A stretch of 64,000 nucleotides of DNA from assembly GCF_014287635.1 (NCBI RefSeq), contig NZ_JACOPH010000012.1, positions 1 to 64,000 on the forward strand. Reading direction: 5' to 3'. Position 1 is the first letter of the stretch. Every line of letters begins with the position of its first letter. The notes under the pieces are model-generated. The model was given only the letters and a program-made list of their open reading frames with translations, searched no databases and was not told the origin of the DNA. Both the position numbers and the translations under genes were made by a program. The stretch comes from Roseburia zhanii. Lineage in GTDB: Bacteria > Bacillota > Clostridia > Lachnospirales > Lachnospiraceae. Shown here one piece after another: positions 34,381 to 42,801 of the stretch.

Positions 34381-35490
34381 ATGAATCAAGAATTGATGAC
34401 ATTGGATTTCTGGCAGGATACGGTCATATATGAGAGCAAAACATTTCCTGTCGGTACGCTTGCCTGTGATGCACTGAATGTTCCTGTGAATACCATTGCA
34501 AAAATAAACGAGCAATGCGAGAAAATCAATCTGCTGCTTGGAATATTAAACGCCGGACAGGATGCTTCTGCACTCTGTCCTATTGCAAAGGAAGCTGCTC
34601 TGACGATGCTTGATATTCTCAGTCAAACACCGCCGTTCTCCTATATGAATATCTCAAAGCACAGAGAACGGATTGAAAAAGTCTTTACTGTGGACAATGC
34701 GCTGAAATATGTGGAGTTTGCCATAAAAGCCGCAACCAATTCTTTGCAATTTGAAGAAATCCAGAACTTTACCGATGCGATGATGCTCCAACGCTATACC
34801 GCAGTTTTCGGGCATCTGGCATACTCCCTTGGGGAATACCAAACGGCCATGCTTGATTTTGCAGAACAATCGGACGGAAACGAAGCAGACCGCACCGCAG
34901 AGGGTTTTGCAAAAATGTTCGGCGACTATTTTCCGCCGGAGTTCTCTATCATGGAGGGCAATGCCTGGATGTCTACTTTGAATAATTCCGTTCAGTATAT
35001 ATCGGTCATCCGTCCCGGCGAAAAAGTTGCGAAGCTGGTCAAGCGGATGCACTATGTATCCTTTGTAGGGATGTTCCGGTCTGATCTTTTTGAGGGCTTA
35101 TGTGTTGGTCATGCCCCGAAAAAATGCAAAATCTGCGGCAAGTGGTTCCTCACCACCAACGCAAGGCACACCAAATACTGCGGTGGCTATGCACCGGGGG
35201 ACAAGCTGCACCGCACTTGCCGTCAGATCGGTAATCTGAAAGGTAGAGAACAGCGAGAACTTGCGGACGATCATCCGCTGAAGCAGATTTATGAGAAACG
35301 GCTGAATACCATAAACCGCTATGTGAAGCGTGGTACTCTGGACGCTGATCTTGCGGAGGTTATGAAGAAGCTGGCAAAAGATAAGATGCTCCGGGCATTG
35401 AGCAATGTAGCCTATGCCAAGGGCGATTACGAAAAGGAAATGGGACAAGCTGCTTTGCTAAATGAGAGTCTAAATTATAGGAACACTTAA
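34381..35490 (+). CDS. DUF6076-like protein with C-terminal zinc finger
   Basis: 369 aa; M-N-Q-E-L chosen because AGGAGG lies 8 bp upstream. A helical N-terminal region is followed by K-C-K-I-C-G-K-W-F-L-T-T-N and H-T-K-Y-C-G, a CGNR-like zinc finger, and a basic helical tail. Family members are common on Lachnospiraceae elements. The role is unknown; DNA or RNA binding is plausible. Confidence 0.65.
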   Translation: MNQELMTLDFWQDTVIYESKTFPVGTLACDALNVPVNTIAKINEQCEKINLLLGILNAGQDASALCPIAKEAALTMLDILSQTPPFSYMNISKHRERIEKVFTVDNALKYVEFAIKAATNSLQFEEIQNFTDAMMLQRYTAVFGHLAYSLGEYQTAMLDFAEQSDGNEADRTAEGFAKMFGDYFPPEFSIMEGNAWMSTLNNSVQYISVIRPGEKVAKLVKRMHYVSFVGMFRSDLFEGLCVGHAPKKCKICGKWFLTTNARHTKYCGGYAPGDKLHRTCRQIGNLKGREQRELADDHPLKQIYEKRLNTINRYVKRGTLDADLAEVMKKLAKDKMLRALSNVAYAKGDYEKEMGQAALLNESLNYRNT

Positions 35491-35508
35491 ACTCGGAGGG
35501 TTATACGA

Positions 35509-36207
35509 ATGTTAGAATTAACGAAAGAACAAATGGAGGCTATTCAAAAAGCTATTTCAAAGAAGGCTGAAGAAAGTGTACAGGAATTTGATAAAGAATT
35601 AGATGTTGTTGTGAGCAAGCTATCAACAGAAGGGTGGACTTTACCCGCAGAATTAAATATTTACGCAGTCAAAACAATAGCAAACACGAACAAATTGGAT
35701 GATATCAATGCATTTTTGAAATGGTTTTTTACAACAGAAGATTTTCAGAAAACCAAAGATATGGTGAACGGAATCAAAGCATCTCCCATTAAAGAAGGAC
35801 TGAAAAATCTCACAGACCAGTGCTGGCAAGCATTTCAAAATAAATTGTATGCTGTTTGTGCAACATCGCTTCTCTCGGTTATCGAGGGTATTCTGTCAGA
35901 ATTTAGCGATGACAAACAAGATGTAAGGATGATGAAAGTTTGTCAAAAGAAGGTCGATACCTTCCCGTCAACAGGAAGTACAATTCAAAAACATGTATGG
36001 ATTTCTTATAACAACTTCATCCGAAATCTGTATCAAAAAAGCGATTTCTCTGCCGATGAACCTGAAACGATAAATAGGCATTGGCTATTACATGGAAGAT
36101 CGGATTTTGAAATTGACGAGATGGATTGTATCCGTCTCTTTAATGCAGTTCAAAGCCTATGTATGATTGTAAAAGTAGAAGCAAAAGAAACACAATCTGA
36201 GAATTAA
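35509..36207 (+). CDS. HEPN-like protein
   Basis: 232 aa, helical. Near the C-terminus, E-T-I-N-R-H-W-L-L-H-G-R-S-D-F matches the N-R-H-x-x-L-H-G signature of HEPN-type proteins, some of which are RNases in defence loci. No partner nucleotidyltransferase is adjacent. GGAGGG precedes the ATG, 18 bp after the previous gene. A cargo defence role is inference from the motif. Confidence 0.5.
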   Translation: MLELTKEQMEAIQKAISKKAEESVQEFDKELDVVVSKLSTEGWTLPAELNIYAVKTIANTNKLDDINAFLKWFFTTEDFQKTKDMVNGIKASPIKEGLKNLTDQCWQAFQNKLYAVCATSLLSVIEGILSEFSDDKQDVRMMKVCQKKVDTFPSTGSTIQKHVWISYNNFIRNLYQKSDFSADEPETINRHWLLHGRSDFEIDEMDCIRLFNAVQSLCMIVKVEAKETQSEN

Positions 36208-36253
36208 AATCAGGCTACTATTCAGAAAGCATTTGTTAGAAGGGAGGTGCGCT

Positions 36254-37426
36254 ATGCTGAGTGATTTTTCATGGGACATGACCGGATACATACCAAAACA
36301 CGCTGTCAATCCGCACGGTGACGGCATCATTCCTTATGCGGCAGAGCGCATCTTTCAACTGGAACCGGAGCCTCCAGCGGTGGGCAATCTGAACGAATAT
36401 ATCCTGTCTGCCTTGCAGGAAAAGAATTTGATATATTTCTCATTCTTCCTACACCACTACGAGCCGCAGCTTAACAAGCGCATCAAAGACTTTCTCGGTG
36501 TGGATGGCGGCGATCTGTACGACACAGACCGATTTATAGATATAAAGCTCTCCTGCCGGGAGCAAATGCTCCAAAAGCTGATGGACTATGACCTTGCCAA
36601 GGGTGCAGAGTATGCTACATACATTTTCCCGTTCATCCGGGATGCTATGCTCCGTTTTCGCATGGGCGAAGAAAAATGGTCGGTGTCCTCTCTGACCAAT
36701 TACAAAATGGTGCGGTCAATGGCTTGGCTGTACCACAATACCAAGGATGCGGTCAACGAATTTTCCAAGAAATACAACTGCGATCTTGCCCTTGCGGAAG
36801 AATATCTGAAAGTTGTCCGTGGAATCCGCAATCAGCAGCCTTTCTATGTCACAGACGAGAACGGCGAAGAAACAGGCGAGGATGTAGCCCTTGACGATAG
36901 CTGGAACTATACCGATATCCTCTGGAACGGCATACAGGCAGAAAAGGTGCAGCGGGCATTTGAGAAACTGAATTATCGGGAACAGACCTTGCTCGAAAAA
37001 CGGTTAGCAATTTGCATGACCTGTGGGCGTGTCAGTTCATGGAAAGACCGCCCCACCTTTGAAGAACTGGCGGTTATGTTTGAGGGCAGTACAGCCAGCG
37101 GTGCAGAACGAGCCTACCGAAAAGCAGTGGACAAGTTGACGGAATTGTTGGTTGCCGAGGGCGCAATCCATGCAGTCCGGCTAAAACAGAAATCCAAGAT
37201 TAAGCGAAAAAAGAAAATCGCCGCCGCAATCTACGAATATCAGGCAGACTGCGACGGCGAATGGGGCGAAATATCATTAGATTTTGAGAACGGCAAGGCA
37301 GAGGTCATTTTGCTTGCCGATTGGGATACAGTGAAAACAAACAAATTTGCAAGCAGAGCAATCGCCTATCTTCTGAACTGTGAGAACGAAAAATTACCCA
37401 AGGAAATAATGGTGGCCTTTGAATAA
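36254..37426 (+). CDS. Sigma-70-like element protein
   Basis: 390 aa from M-L-S-D-F-S-W, 6 bp after GGGAGG. F-I-D-I-K-L-S-C-R-E-Q-M resembles the start of sigma region 2, and L-N-Y-R-E-Q-T-L-L-E-K-R a region 4 type segment (F-E-E-L-A-V-M-F). A long sigma-like regulator typical of Clostridia elements. It overlaps the frame upstream of the response regulator, so it is likely the first gene of a cargo operon with it. Confidence 0.55.
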   Translation: MLSDFSWDMTGYIPKHAVNPHGDGIIPYAAERIFQLEPEPPAVGNLNEYILSALQEKNLIYFSFFLHHYEPQLNKRIKDFLGVDGGDLYDTDRFIDIKLSCREQMLQKLMDYDLAKGAEYATYIFPFIRDAMLRFRMGEEKWSVSSLTNYKMVRSMAWLYHNTKDAVNEFSKKYNCDLALAEEYLKVVRGIRNQQPFYVTDENGEETGEDVALDDSWNYTDILWNGIQAEKVQRAFEKLNYREQTLLEKRLAICMTCGRVSSWKDRPTFEELAVMFEGSTASGAERAYRKAVDKLTELLVAEGAIHAVRLKQKSKIKRKKKIAAAIYEYQADCDGEWGEISLDFENGKAEVILLADWDTVKTNKFASRAIAYLLNCENEKLPKEIMVAFE

Positions 37427-37442
37427 CGAGGGAGTGAGATAC

Positions 37443-38120
37443 ATGGAACAATTATTGATTATTGAAGATGATATAGGGTTGAATCAGGGTTTAAGTAAAG
37501 CACTGAAAGCAGATGACCGTCAGATCATTTCCTGCCAAGACCTAAAAGCGGCGAAGGAACAGCTTCTTTGCGGCGGTGTATCCCTGATCCTGCTGGATAT
37601 CAATCTGCCGGATGGCAGCGGGCTCGAGTTGCTCCGGGAGGTCAAGGAAAACACACCCTATATTCCTGTTATTCTGCTGACTGCCAATGACACCGATCTG
37701 GACATCGTAGACGGACTGGAGAGGGGCGCTGATGATTACATTACCAAGCCCTTTTCTCTTTCGGTTTTGCGGGCAAGGGTGAATACCCAACTGCGAAAGC
37801 AAGCGTCAAACCATAAAAATGCGCCGTTCCATATGGATCTATTTCACTTTGACTTTGAGGCTATGACCTTTTATGTGGGAGATTCCAAAGTGGAATTGAG
37901 TAAAACAGAACAAAAATTACTGCGTCTGCTTGTTGAAAATCGTGGTCGAACCATGACCCGTGGAGACCTTGTCGACCGGATCTGGACAGATGGCGCAGAA
38001 TATGTGGATGAAAATGCTTTGTCTGTTACGATCAAGCGTCTGAGGGATAAGCTTGGTGCACAGAAATACATTAAAACCGTCTATGGAATCGGTTATAGCT
38101 GGGTGACAAAAGATGAATAA
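37443..38120 (+). CDS. OmpR-family response regulator
   Basis: 225 aa from M-E-Q-L-L-I-I-E-D-D (GAGGGAG 9 bp upstream). The receiver holds E-D-D, L-I-L-L-D-I-N-L-P-D (phospho-Asp), T-A-N-D and K-P-F; then a winged-helix output domain (S-V-T-I-K-R-L-R-D-K-L). Full length. Overlaps the kinase by 8 bp. Probably controls the ABC transporter genes downstream. Confidence 0.93.
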   Translation: MEQLLIIEDDIGLNQGLSKALKADDRQIISCQDLKAAKEQLLCGGVSLILLDINLPDGSGLELLREVKENTPYIPVILLTANDTDLDIVDGLERGADDYITKPFSLSVLRARVNTQLRKQASNHKNAPFHMDLFHFDFEAMTFYVGDSKVELSKTEQKLLRLLVENRGRTMTRGDLVDRIWTDGAEYVDENALSVTIKRLRDKLGAQKYIKTVYGIGYSWVTKDE

Positions 38121-39012
38121 AACCGGTATTGTGATCATACTGCTGTGTTTTCTGGCGGCGGCAGCTGTTGTGTTATGGGAGCGGAGAAAGACCAGAAAAA
38201 CGATGGAAGAAATCGAAAGGATGCTGGACGCTGCCATGACCGGCTCCTTTTCTGAAACCAATTTTGATGAAAGCCAGCTGTCTGCATTGGAAACAAAGTT
38301 TGCGCACTATCTTTCCGCCGCAGAAGCATCTTCTCAAAACATAGCGCAGGAAAAAGACAAAATCAAAACCTTGATTGCGGACATTTCCCACCAGACGAAA
38401 ACGCCGATTGCAAACCTGCTGTTATACAGCGAGCTTCTGATGGAGGAAACTCTGCCTGCATCGGCGAAGGCAAATGTGGAGGCGCTGTACAAACAATCGG
38501 AAAAGCTGCGATTTCTGATCGATTCTCTCGTAAAGCTTTCCAGACTGGAAAACGGGATCATTTCACTCTCCCCTCAGCAAGCAGCGCTGCAGCCGCTGCT
38601 TGAAAGCGTAGTAGAACAATATGCCGCCAAGGCTTCTGAAAAAGGATTGTCTTTGCGACTGCAGGATACCGATGCTTTTGCTGTATTCGACTTCAAATGG
38701 ACAGCGGAAGCGCTGGCGAATATCGTAGACAATGCCATCAAATATACAGAGCATGGCACAATCAGGATTTCTGCCGTAAGTTACGAAATGTTTGCAAGGA
38801 TCGATATATCGGATACCGGTTCAGGCATACCGGAAACTGAGCAAGCGAAGATATTTGCTCGCTTTTACCGCTCAAAGGCGGTTCAGGAGCAGGAAGGGGT
38901 CGGCATCGGCTTATACCTTGCCCGACAGATCATATCCGGCGAGGGAGGTTATATCAAGATTGCTTCCGTTCCGGGAAAAGGAAGTACGTTTTCCATATTT
39001 CTGCCGAAATAA
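38113..39012 (+). CDS. Sensor histidine kinase
   Basis: 299 aa. One N-terminal membrane helix (I-V-I-I-L-L-C-F-L) with almost no extracellular loop, then D-I-S-H-Q-T-K-T-P (phospho-His), N-I-V-D-N-A-I-K-Y (N box), D-T-G-S-G-I-P and G-I-G-L-Y-L-A. An intramembrane-sensing type, as in kinases that sense through a partner ABC transporter such as the one encoded next. Confidence 0.92.
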   Translation: MNKTGIVIILLCFLAAAAVVLWERRKTRKTMEEIERMLDAAMTGSFSETNFDESQLSALETKFAHYLSAAEASSQNIAQEKDKIKTLIADISHQTKTPIANLLLYSELLMEETLPASAKANVEALYKQSEKLRFLIDSLVKLSRLENGIISLSPQQAALQPLLESVVEQYAAKASEKGLSLRLQDTDAFAVFDFKWTAEALANIVDNAIKYTEHGTIRISAVSYEMFARIDISDTGSGIPETEQAKIFARFYRSKAVQEQEGVGIGLYLARQIISGEGGYIKIASVPGKGSTFSIFLPK

Positions 39013-39081
39013 CAACAATTCTATCAAAACTGTTAGATTTCATTTTCCGCCGGAAAGAATGTGGAAAGATTCCTATGCGAT

Positions 39082-39130
39082 AATCTGTATGTATCAAAGG
39101 ATGATTTCCTTTCATACATACAGATTTTTT
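39082..39130 (+). terminator. Terminator/attenuator between kinase and ABC transporter genes
   Basis: AATCTGTATGTAT pairs perfectly with ATACATACAGATT, with an inner AAAGGA/TCCTTT stem, then TTTTTT. The T-run ends only 4 bp before the GGAGG of the ABC gene, so read-through would need to be regulated, or the transporter has its own promoter. Confidence 0.8.
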
Positions 39131-39147
39131 CATGGAGGTACTCATTT

Positions 39148-39819
39148 ATGGATGTTTTACAGGCAAAAGACCTGAAAAAGATTTATGGCTCCGGCAATAA
39201 CGCAGTTCATGCGTTGGATGGAGTTGATTTAAGTGTAAAGAAGGGCGAATTTGTTGCAATTGTCGGCACATCCGGCTCCGGCAAATCCACGCTGCTGCAC
39301 ATGCTGGGCGGGCTGGATCGCCCTACAAGTGGCACGGTCATGGTGGACGGACAGGATATTTTCTCCCTGAAGGAGGAAGCGCTGACCATCTTCCGTCGCA
39401 GGAAAATCGGCTTTGTGTTCCAAGCATATAATCTTGTTCCGGTGCTGAATGTGTATGAAAATATCGTTCTACCCATTGAGCTGGACGGTGGCAAGGTCAA
39501 CAAGGATTTCGTACAGCAGATCGTGCAGACCCTTGGGCTGGATGAGCGTCTGGATGCCCTGCCCAATCAGCTCTCAGGCGGTCAACAGCAGCGAGTAGCC
39601 ATTGCCCGTGCGCTGGCGGCAGCACCCGCTATCATTCTGGCAGATGAACCGACAGGTAATCTGGATTCCAAAACCAGTCAGGATGTATTGAGCCTTTTGA
39701 AAGTCACCAGTCAAAAGTTCGCCCAGACAATCGTAATGATCACTCACAACGAAGAAATTGCACAGATGGCAGACCGCATTATCCGTATCGAAGATGGTCG
39801 GATCGTCTCCCAGAACTAA
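39148..39819 (+). CDS. ABC transporter ATPase (MacB/BceA type)
   Basis: 223 aa from M-D-V-L-Q, 8 bp after GGAGG. G-T-S-G-S-G-K-S-T (Walker A), L-S-G-G-Q-Q-Q-R-V (signature), I-I-L-A-D-E-P-T-G (Walker B) and the switch His (M-I-T-H-N). Works with the large FtsX-type permease 15 bp downstream; together with the two-component system it resembles peptide-antibiotic resistance modules. Confidence 0.94.
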   Translation: MDVLQAKDLKKIYGSGNNAVHALDGVDLSVKKGEFVAIVGTSGSGKSTLLHMLGGLDRPTSGTVMVDGQDIFSLKEEALTIFRRRKIGFVFQAYNLVPVLNVYENIVLPIELDGGKVNKDFVQQIVQTLGLDERLDALPNQLSGGQQQRVAIARALAAAPAIILADEPTGNLDSKTSQDVLSLLKVTSQKFAQTIVMITHNEEIAQMADRIIRIEDGRIVSQN

Positions 39820-39834
39820 CGGGAGGTGGTTACG

Positions 39835-42480
39835 ATGAATGTCAAAAACAGAAAATGTATTCGGAAGCTCAGCTTAAAATCTCTTTATGCGAACCGCCGC
39901 CGCAATCTGATCGCCATTTTTGCCATTGCGCTAACAACGCTGCTATTTACGTCCATGTTCACCATTGTCTTGTCGTTGAACGCCAGCTATGAAACCTACC
40001 AGTTTCGGCAGGTAGGCGGCTATGCACACGGCACCTTTAAGGATGTTTCCCCCGAGCAGGCGGAACGTATCGCCGCCCACCCGAAGGTAAAGTCTGCGGG
40101 GGCACGGAAGGTGATCGGCATCACTGCGGATGGTGTCTTTTCCAAAACGCCGGCAGAGATCAGCTACATGGATGCCAACTGCACCAAATGGAGCTATGCC
40201 ACCCCTACTACCGGACGGATGCCTGAAAGCGGCAAAGAGGTGACCATGGATACGGCAGCGTTGCAGCTGCTTGGCGTGACGCCGGAACTGGGCGCAGAGG
40301 TCACGATTTCCTATTCCATCACGGACAAGGATCAAACCGCCTTTACTGTAACAGATACCTTTACGCTGGTGGGCTATTGGGACTATGATGAACTAATGCC
40401 TGTTCATTACATCAACATCAGCCGTGATTACGCAGATGATATCGAAGCGCAGGCAGTGAAAACAGGTTTACAGCCCTTCCGCACTGACCTGAATGTCATG
40501 ATGGCTTCCAGTACAAACATTCAAGGGCAGATGGAGCAGGTGGATACCGATCTCGGCTACACATGGGACAGCTATACCGATCCCAACAGCGTCCGGATCG
40601 GCGTCAACTGGGGATATACCTCATCCCAGCTGGAGTCGCAGCTCGATCCGGAACTTGTGATCGCCATAGCAGCTTTTTTGCTGCTGGTGATTTTCACCGG
40701 GTATCTTATCATCTATAACATTTTCCAGATCTCTGTTGCGGGGGATATCCGGTTTTACGGGCTTCTGAAAACCATTGGCACAACGCCCCGGCAGCTCAAA
40801 CGCATCATTCGCCAGCAGGCACTTCTGCTTTGTCTGATCGGCATTCCGGCGGGGCTGCTGTTGGGCTATGGCATTGGCGCTGTTCTGGTGCCTGTTGTCT
40901 TGCGCTCCACCCAGTTGGATGCAGGCATCACCACCATCAGCACTTCGCCTGTGATCTTTGTTGGCTCCGTGCTGTTTGCCCTGCTGACGGTGCTTTTGTC
41001 CTGCTCCAAGCCCGGGAAAATGGCAGCCAGGGTTTCTCCGGTGGAGGCTACCAAATATACAGATGCGATGCAGACCAAGAAAAAACAGCGCAGCACCCGG
41101 GGAGCGAAGCTCCATCAGATGGCCTTTGCCAATCTGGGACGAAACAAAAAAAAGACGGTGCTGGTGGTGGTGTCTCTGGCACTGTCGGTGACGCTGTTCA
41201 ATGCACTGTGTGCCTTTGTGGGCGGCTTCAGCATGGAGAAGTATGTATCCTTCATGACCTGCGCCGATTTTATCGTCAGCACGCCCGACTATTTCCATTA
41301 CAACCCGGCAGATGAATTCATCACGCCGGAACAGATCGAAGAGATCGCAGCAAACACAAAGTCCAGTCTTTCCGGCACGGGATATGCTGTGCGAAAACCC
41401 GTATATCTTTGGATGACGGAGGATGCTCTGCGGCAGGACTATGCATGGTTCGAAAGCGCCGAGCAGGTGGACAGCCATATGAGCCGCATGGAGCACCGGG
41501 GCAATATGGTGATGGGAAAGACCAGAATTGAGGCTTTGGATAACAGCCTGTTTGACAAGCTGCAAGTATTCGACGGAGATATTTCTCCTATGCTGGAGCC
41601 AAACAATAACGCTATTGCCATTGCGGTTTCCTTAGATGACTACGGCAATCTGCCCAATCCTGAATACTACCCCAAGGTGGGAGACACGATTACCGCTACC
41701 TATACGGACGATGTGAAATATATCGACAGCCGCACCGGGGAACTCTGCACCGAAGATACACCGGAGGAGTACCTTCAGGAAAAACTGTATGGAGCCAGAG
41801 ATGTAGAGTACACGGTCTGCGCCTTGGTAGAGCTTCCGTTTTCCATGAGTTATCGTTATGATGGTATTGGATATGAGGCGGTTTTGTCTGTGGATACCGC
41901 ACAGAGGGACAGCGGTGGTGCGGCCATTCCGATGCTCTACCTGTTCGACACAGCGGACGAAGTTGACGAGGCCGAAGCAGAGCAATATCTATCGAAGCTT
42001 ACTGCCGGTGAGTTTTCACCCTTGATGTATGAAAGCAAGGCCACGGCTCGCTCTGAGTTTGCTCAGTTCCGGCAGATGTTCCTTCTGGTAGGTGGTATCC
42101 TCTGTGCTATCATTGGGCTGGTGGGACTCTTAAATTTCTTCAACGCCATGATGACCGGTATTCTTTCCCGCCGCCGTGAATTTGCTGTGCTTCAGGCTGT
42201 AGGAATGACAAACCGGCAGCTCAAAACCATGCTGATCTACGAGGGGTTGTTTTACGCAATGTCTTCTGTAGCGGCGGCCTTTATTCTGTCGCTGGCGGTG
42301 GGACCTCTTGCGGGAAAAATGCTGGGCAGTATGTTCTGGTTCTTTGAGTATCGATTCACCATTCTGCCTGTCCTGCTGACAATTCCGGTATTTCTTCTGC
42401 TGGGGTGGCTGATTCCTTGCATGATGTATGACAACGCAGCGAAATGCAGTGTTGTAGAGCAATTAAGGGATGCTCAATAA
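39835..42480 (+). CDS. FtsX/MacB-type ABC permease
   Basis: 881 aa from M-N-V-K-N, 8 bp after GGGAGG. An N-terminal membrane helix, a large extracytoplasmic domain, an FtsX three-helix block (about residues 275-390), a second N-terminal-like helix near 430 with another external domain, and a final FtsX block. Duplicated layout as in large mechanotransmission permeases. Substrate not readable; export or detoxification of peptides is likely from the operon partners. Confidence 0.88.
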   Translation: MNVKNRKCIRKLSLKSLYANRRRNLIAIFAIALTTLLFTSMFTIVLSLNASYETYQFRQVGGYAHGTFKDVSPEQAERIAAHPKVKSAGARKVIGITADGVFSKTPAEISYMDANCTKWSYATPTTGRMPESGKEVTMDTAALQLLGVTPELGAEVTISYSITDKDQTAFTVTDTFTLVGYWDYDELMPVHYINISRDYADDIEAQAVKTGLQPFRTDLNVMMASSTNIQGQMEQVDTDLGYTWDSYTDPNSVRIGVNWGYTSSQLESQLDPELVIAIAAFLLLVIFTGYLIIYNIFQISVAGDIRFYGLLKTIGTTPRQLKRIIRQQALLLCLIGIPAGLLLGYGIGAVLVPVVLRSTQLDAGITTISTSPVIFVGSVLFALLTVLLSCSKPGKMAARVSPVEATKYTDAMQTKKKQRSTRGAKLHQMAFANLGRNKKKTVLVVVSLALSVTLFNALCAFVGGFSMEKYVSFMTCADFIVSTPDYFHYNPADEFITPEQIEEIAANTKSSLSGTGYAVRKPVYLWMTEDALRQDYAWFESAEQVDSHMSRMEHRGNMVMGKTRIEALDNSLFDKLQVFDGDISPMLEPNNNAIAIAVSLDDYGNLPNPEYYPKVGDTITATYTDDVKYIDSRTGELCTEDTPEEYLQEKLYGARDVEYTVCALVELPFSMSYRYDGIGYEAVLSVDTAQRDSGGAAIPMLYLFDTADEVDEAEAEQYLSKLTAGEFSPLMYESKATARSEFAQFRQMFLLVGGILCAIIGLVGLLNFFNAMMTGILSRRREFAVLQAVGMTNRQLKTMLIYEGLFYAMSSVAAAFILSLAVGPLAGKMLGSMFWFFEYRFTILPVLLTIPVFLLLGWLIPCMMYDNAAKCSVVEQLRDAQ

Positions 42481-42497
42481 CTGTTAAGCAAAAAACG

Positions 42498-42525
42498 GCC
42501 CTCTGCCAATGAAAAGGCAGAGGGC
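42498..42525. terminator. Terminator of the ABC transporter genes
   Basis: GCCCTCTGCC and GGCAGAGGGC form a perfect 10-bp stem with a loop of 8, followed by TGAGTTTT. It lies between convergent genes and could work both ways. Confidence 0.85.
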
Positions 42526-42531
42526 TGAGTT

Positions 42532-42777
42532 TTAATCTAAGGGTTTACATTCAGTTACAGTTTTTAGATAAATTTCGGGGTTTCCGTTCAATATCAAGTC
42601 TGCATATCCAATCGGGTCATTGTAGATTAGATAGTCCAGCTCTGACCGCTGATACATATTGTCAGCAACCTCATTCTCCACGGCTATTGTATCAATAGCA
42701 ATCATACTGCCATCTAAGAATTTCAGTTCCACACAGGCATTATCCATGTTGAACTCACAAGAAATCAACCTATCCAT
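42532..42777 (-). CDS. DUF6061-like small protein of IME-B
   Basis: 81 aa: C-E-F-N-M-D-N-A-C-V-E-L-K-F-L-D-G-S-M-I then Y-Q-R-S-E-L-D-Y-L-I-Y-N-D-P. A small beta-rich protein seen on Lachnospiraceae elements; function unknown. It is the last gene before the element's right end, 24 bp beyond rlmD's stop. Confidence 0.6.
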   Translation of the reverse strand: MDRLISCEFNMDNACVELKFLDGSMIAIDTIAVENEVADNMYQRSELDYLIYNDPIGYADLILNGNPEIYLKTVTECKPLD

Positions 42778-42801
42778 AAGAAACCTCCACTTTGCTGGAT
42801 G

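Noticed and set aside
40621..41565. 314-codon minus-strand frame opposite the ABC permease
   Set aside because: It is antisense to a clear permease with motifs and membrane helices. Its His/Gln-rich composition is that of a shadow frame.
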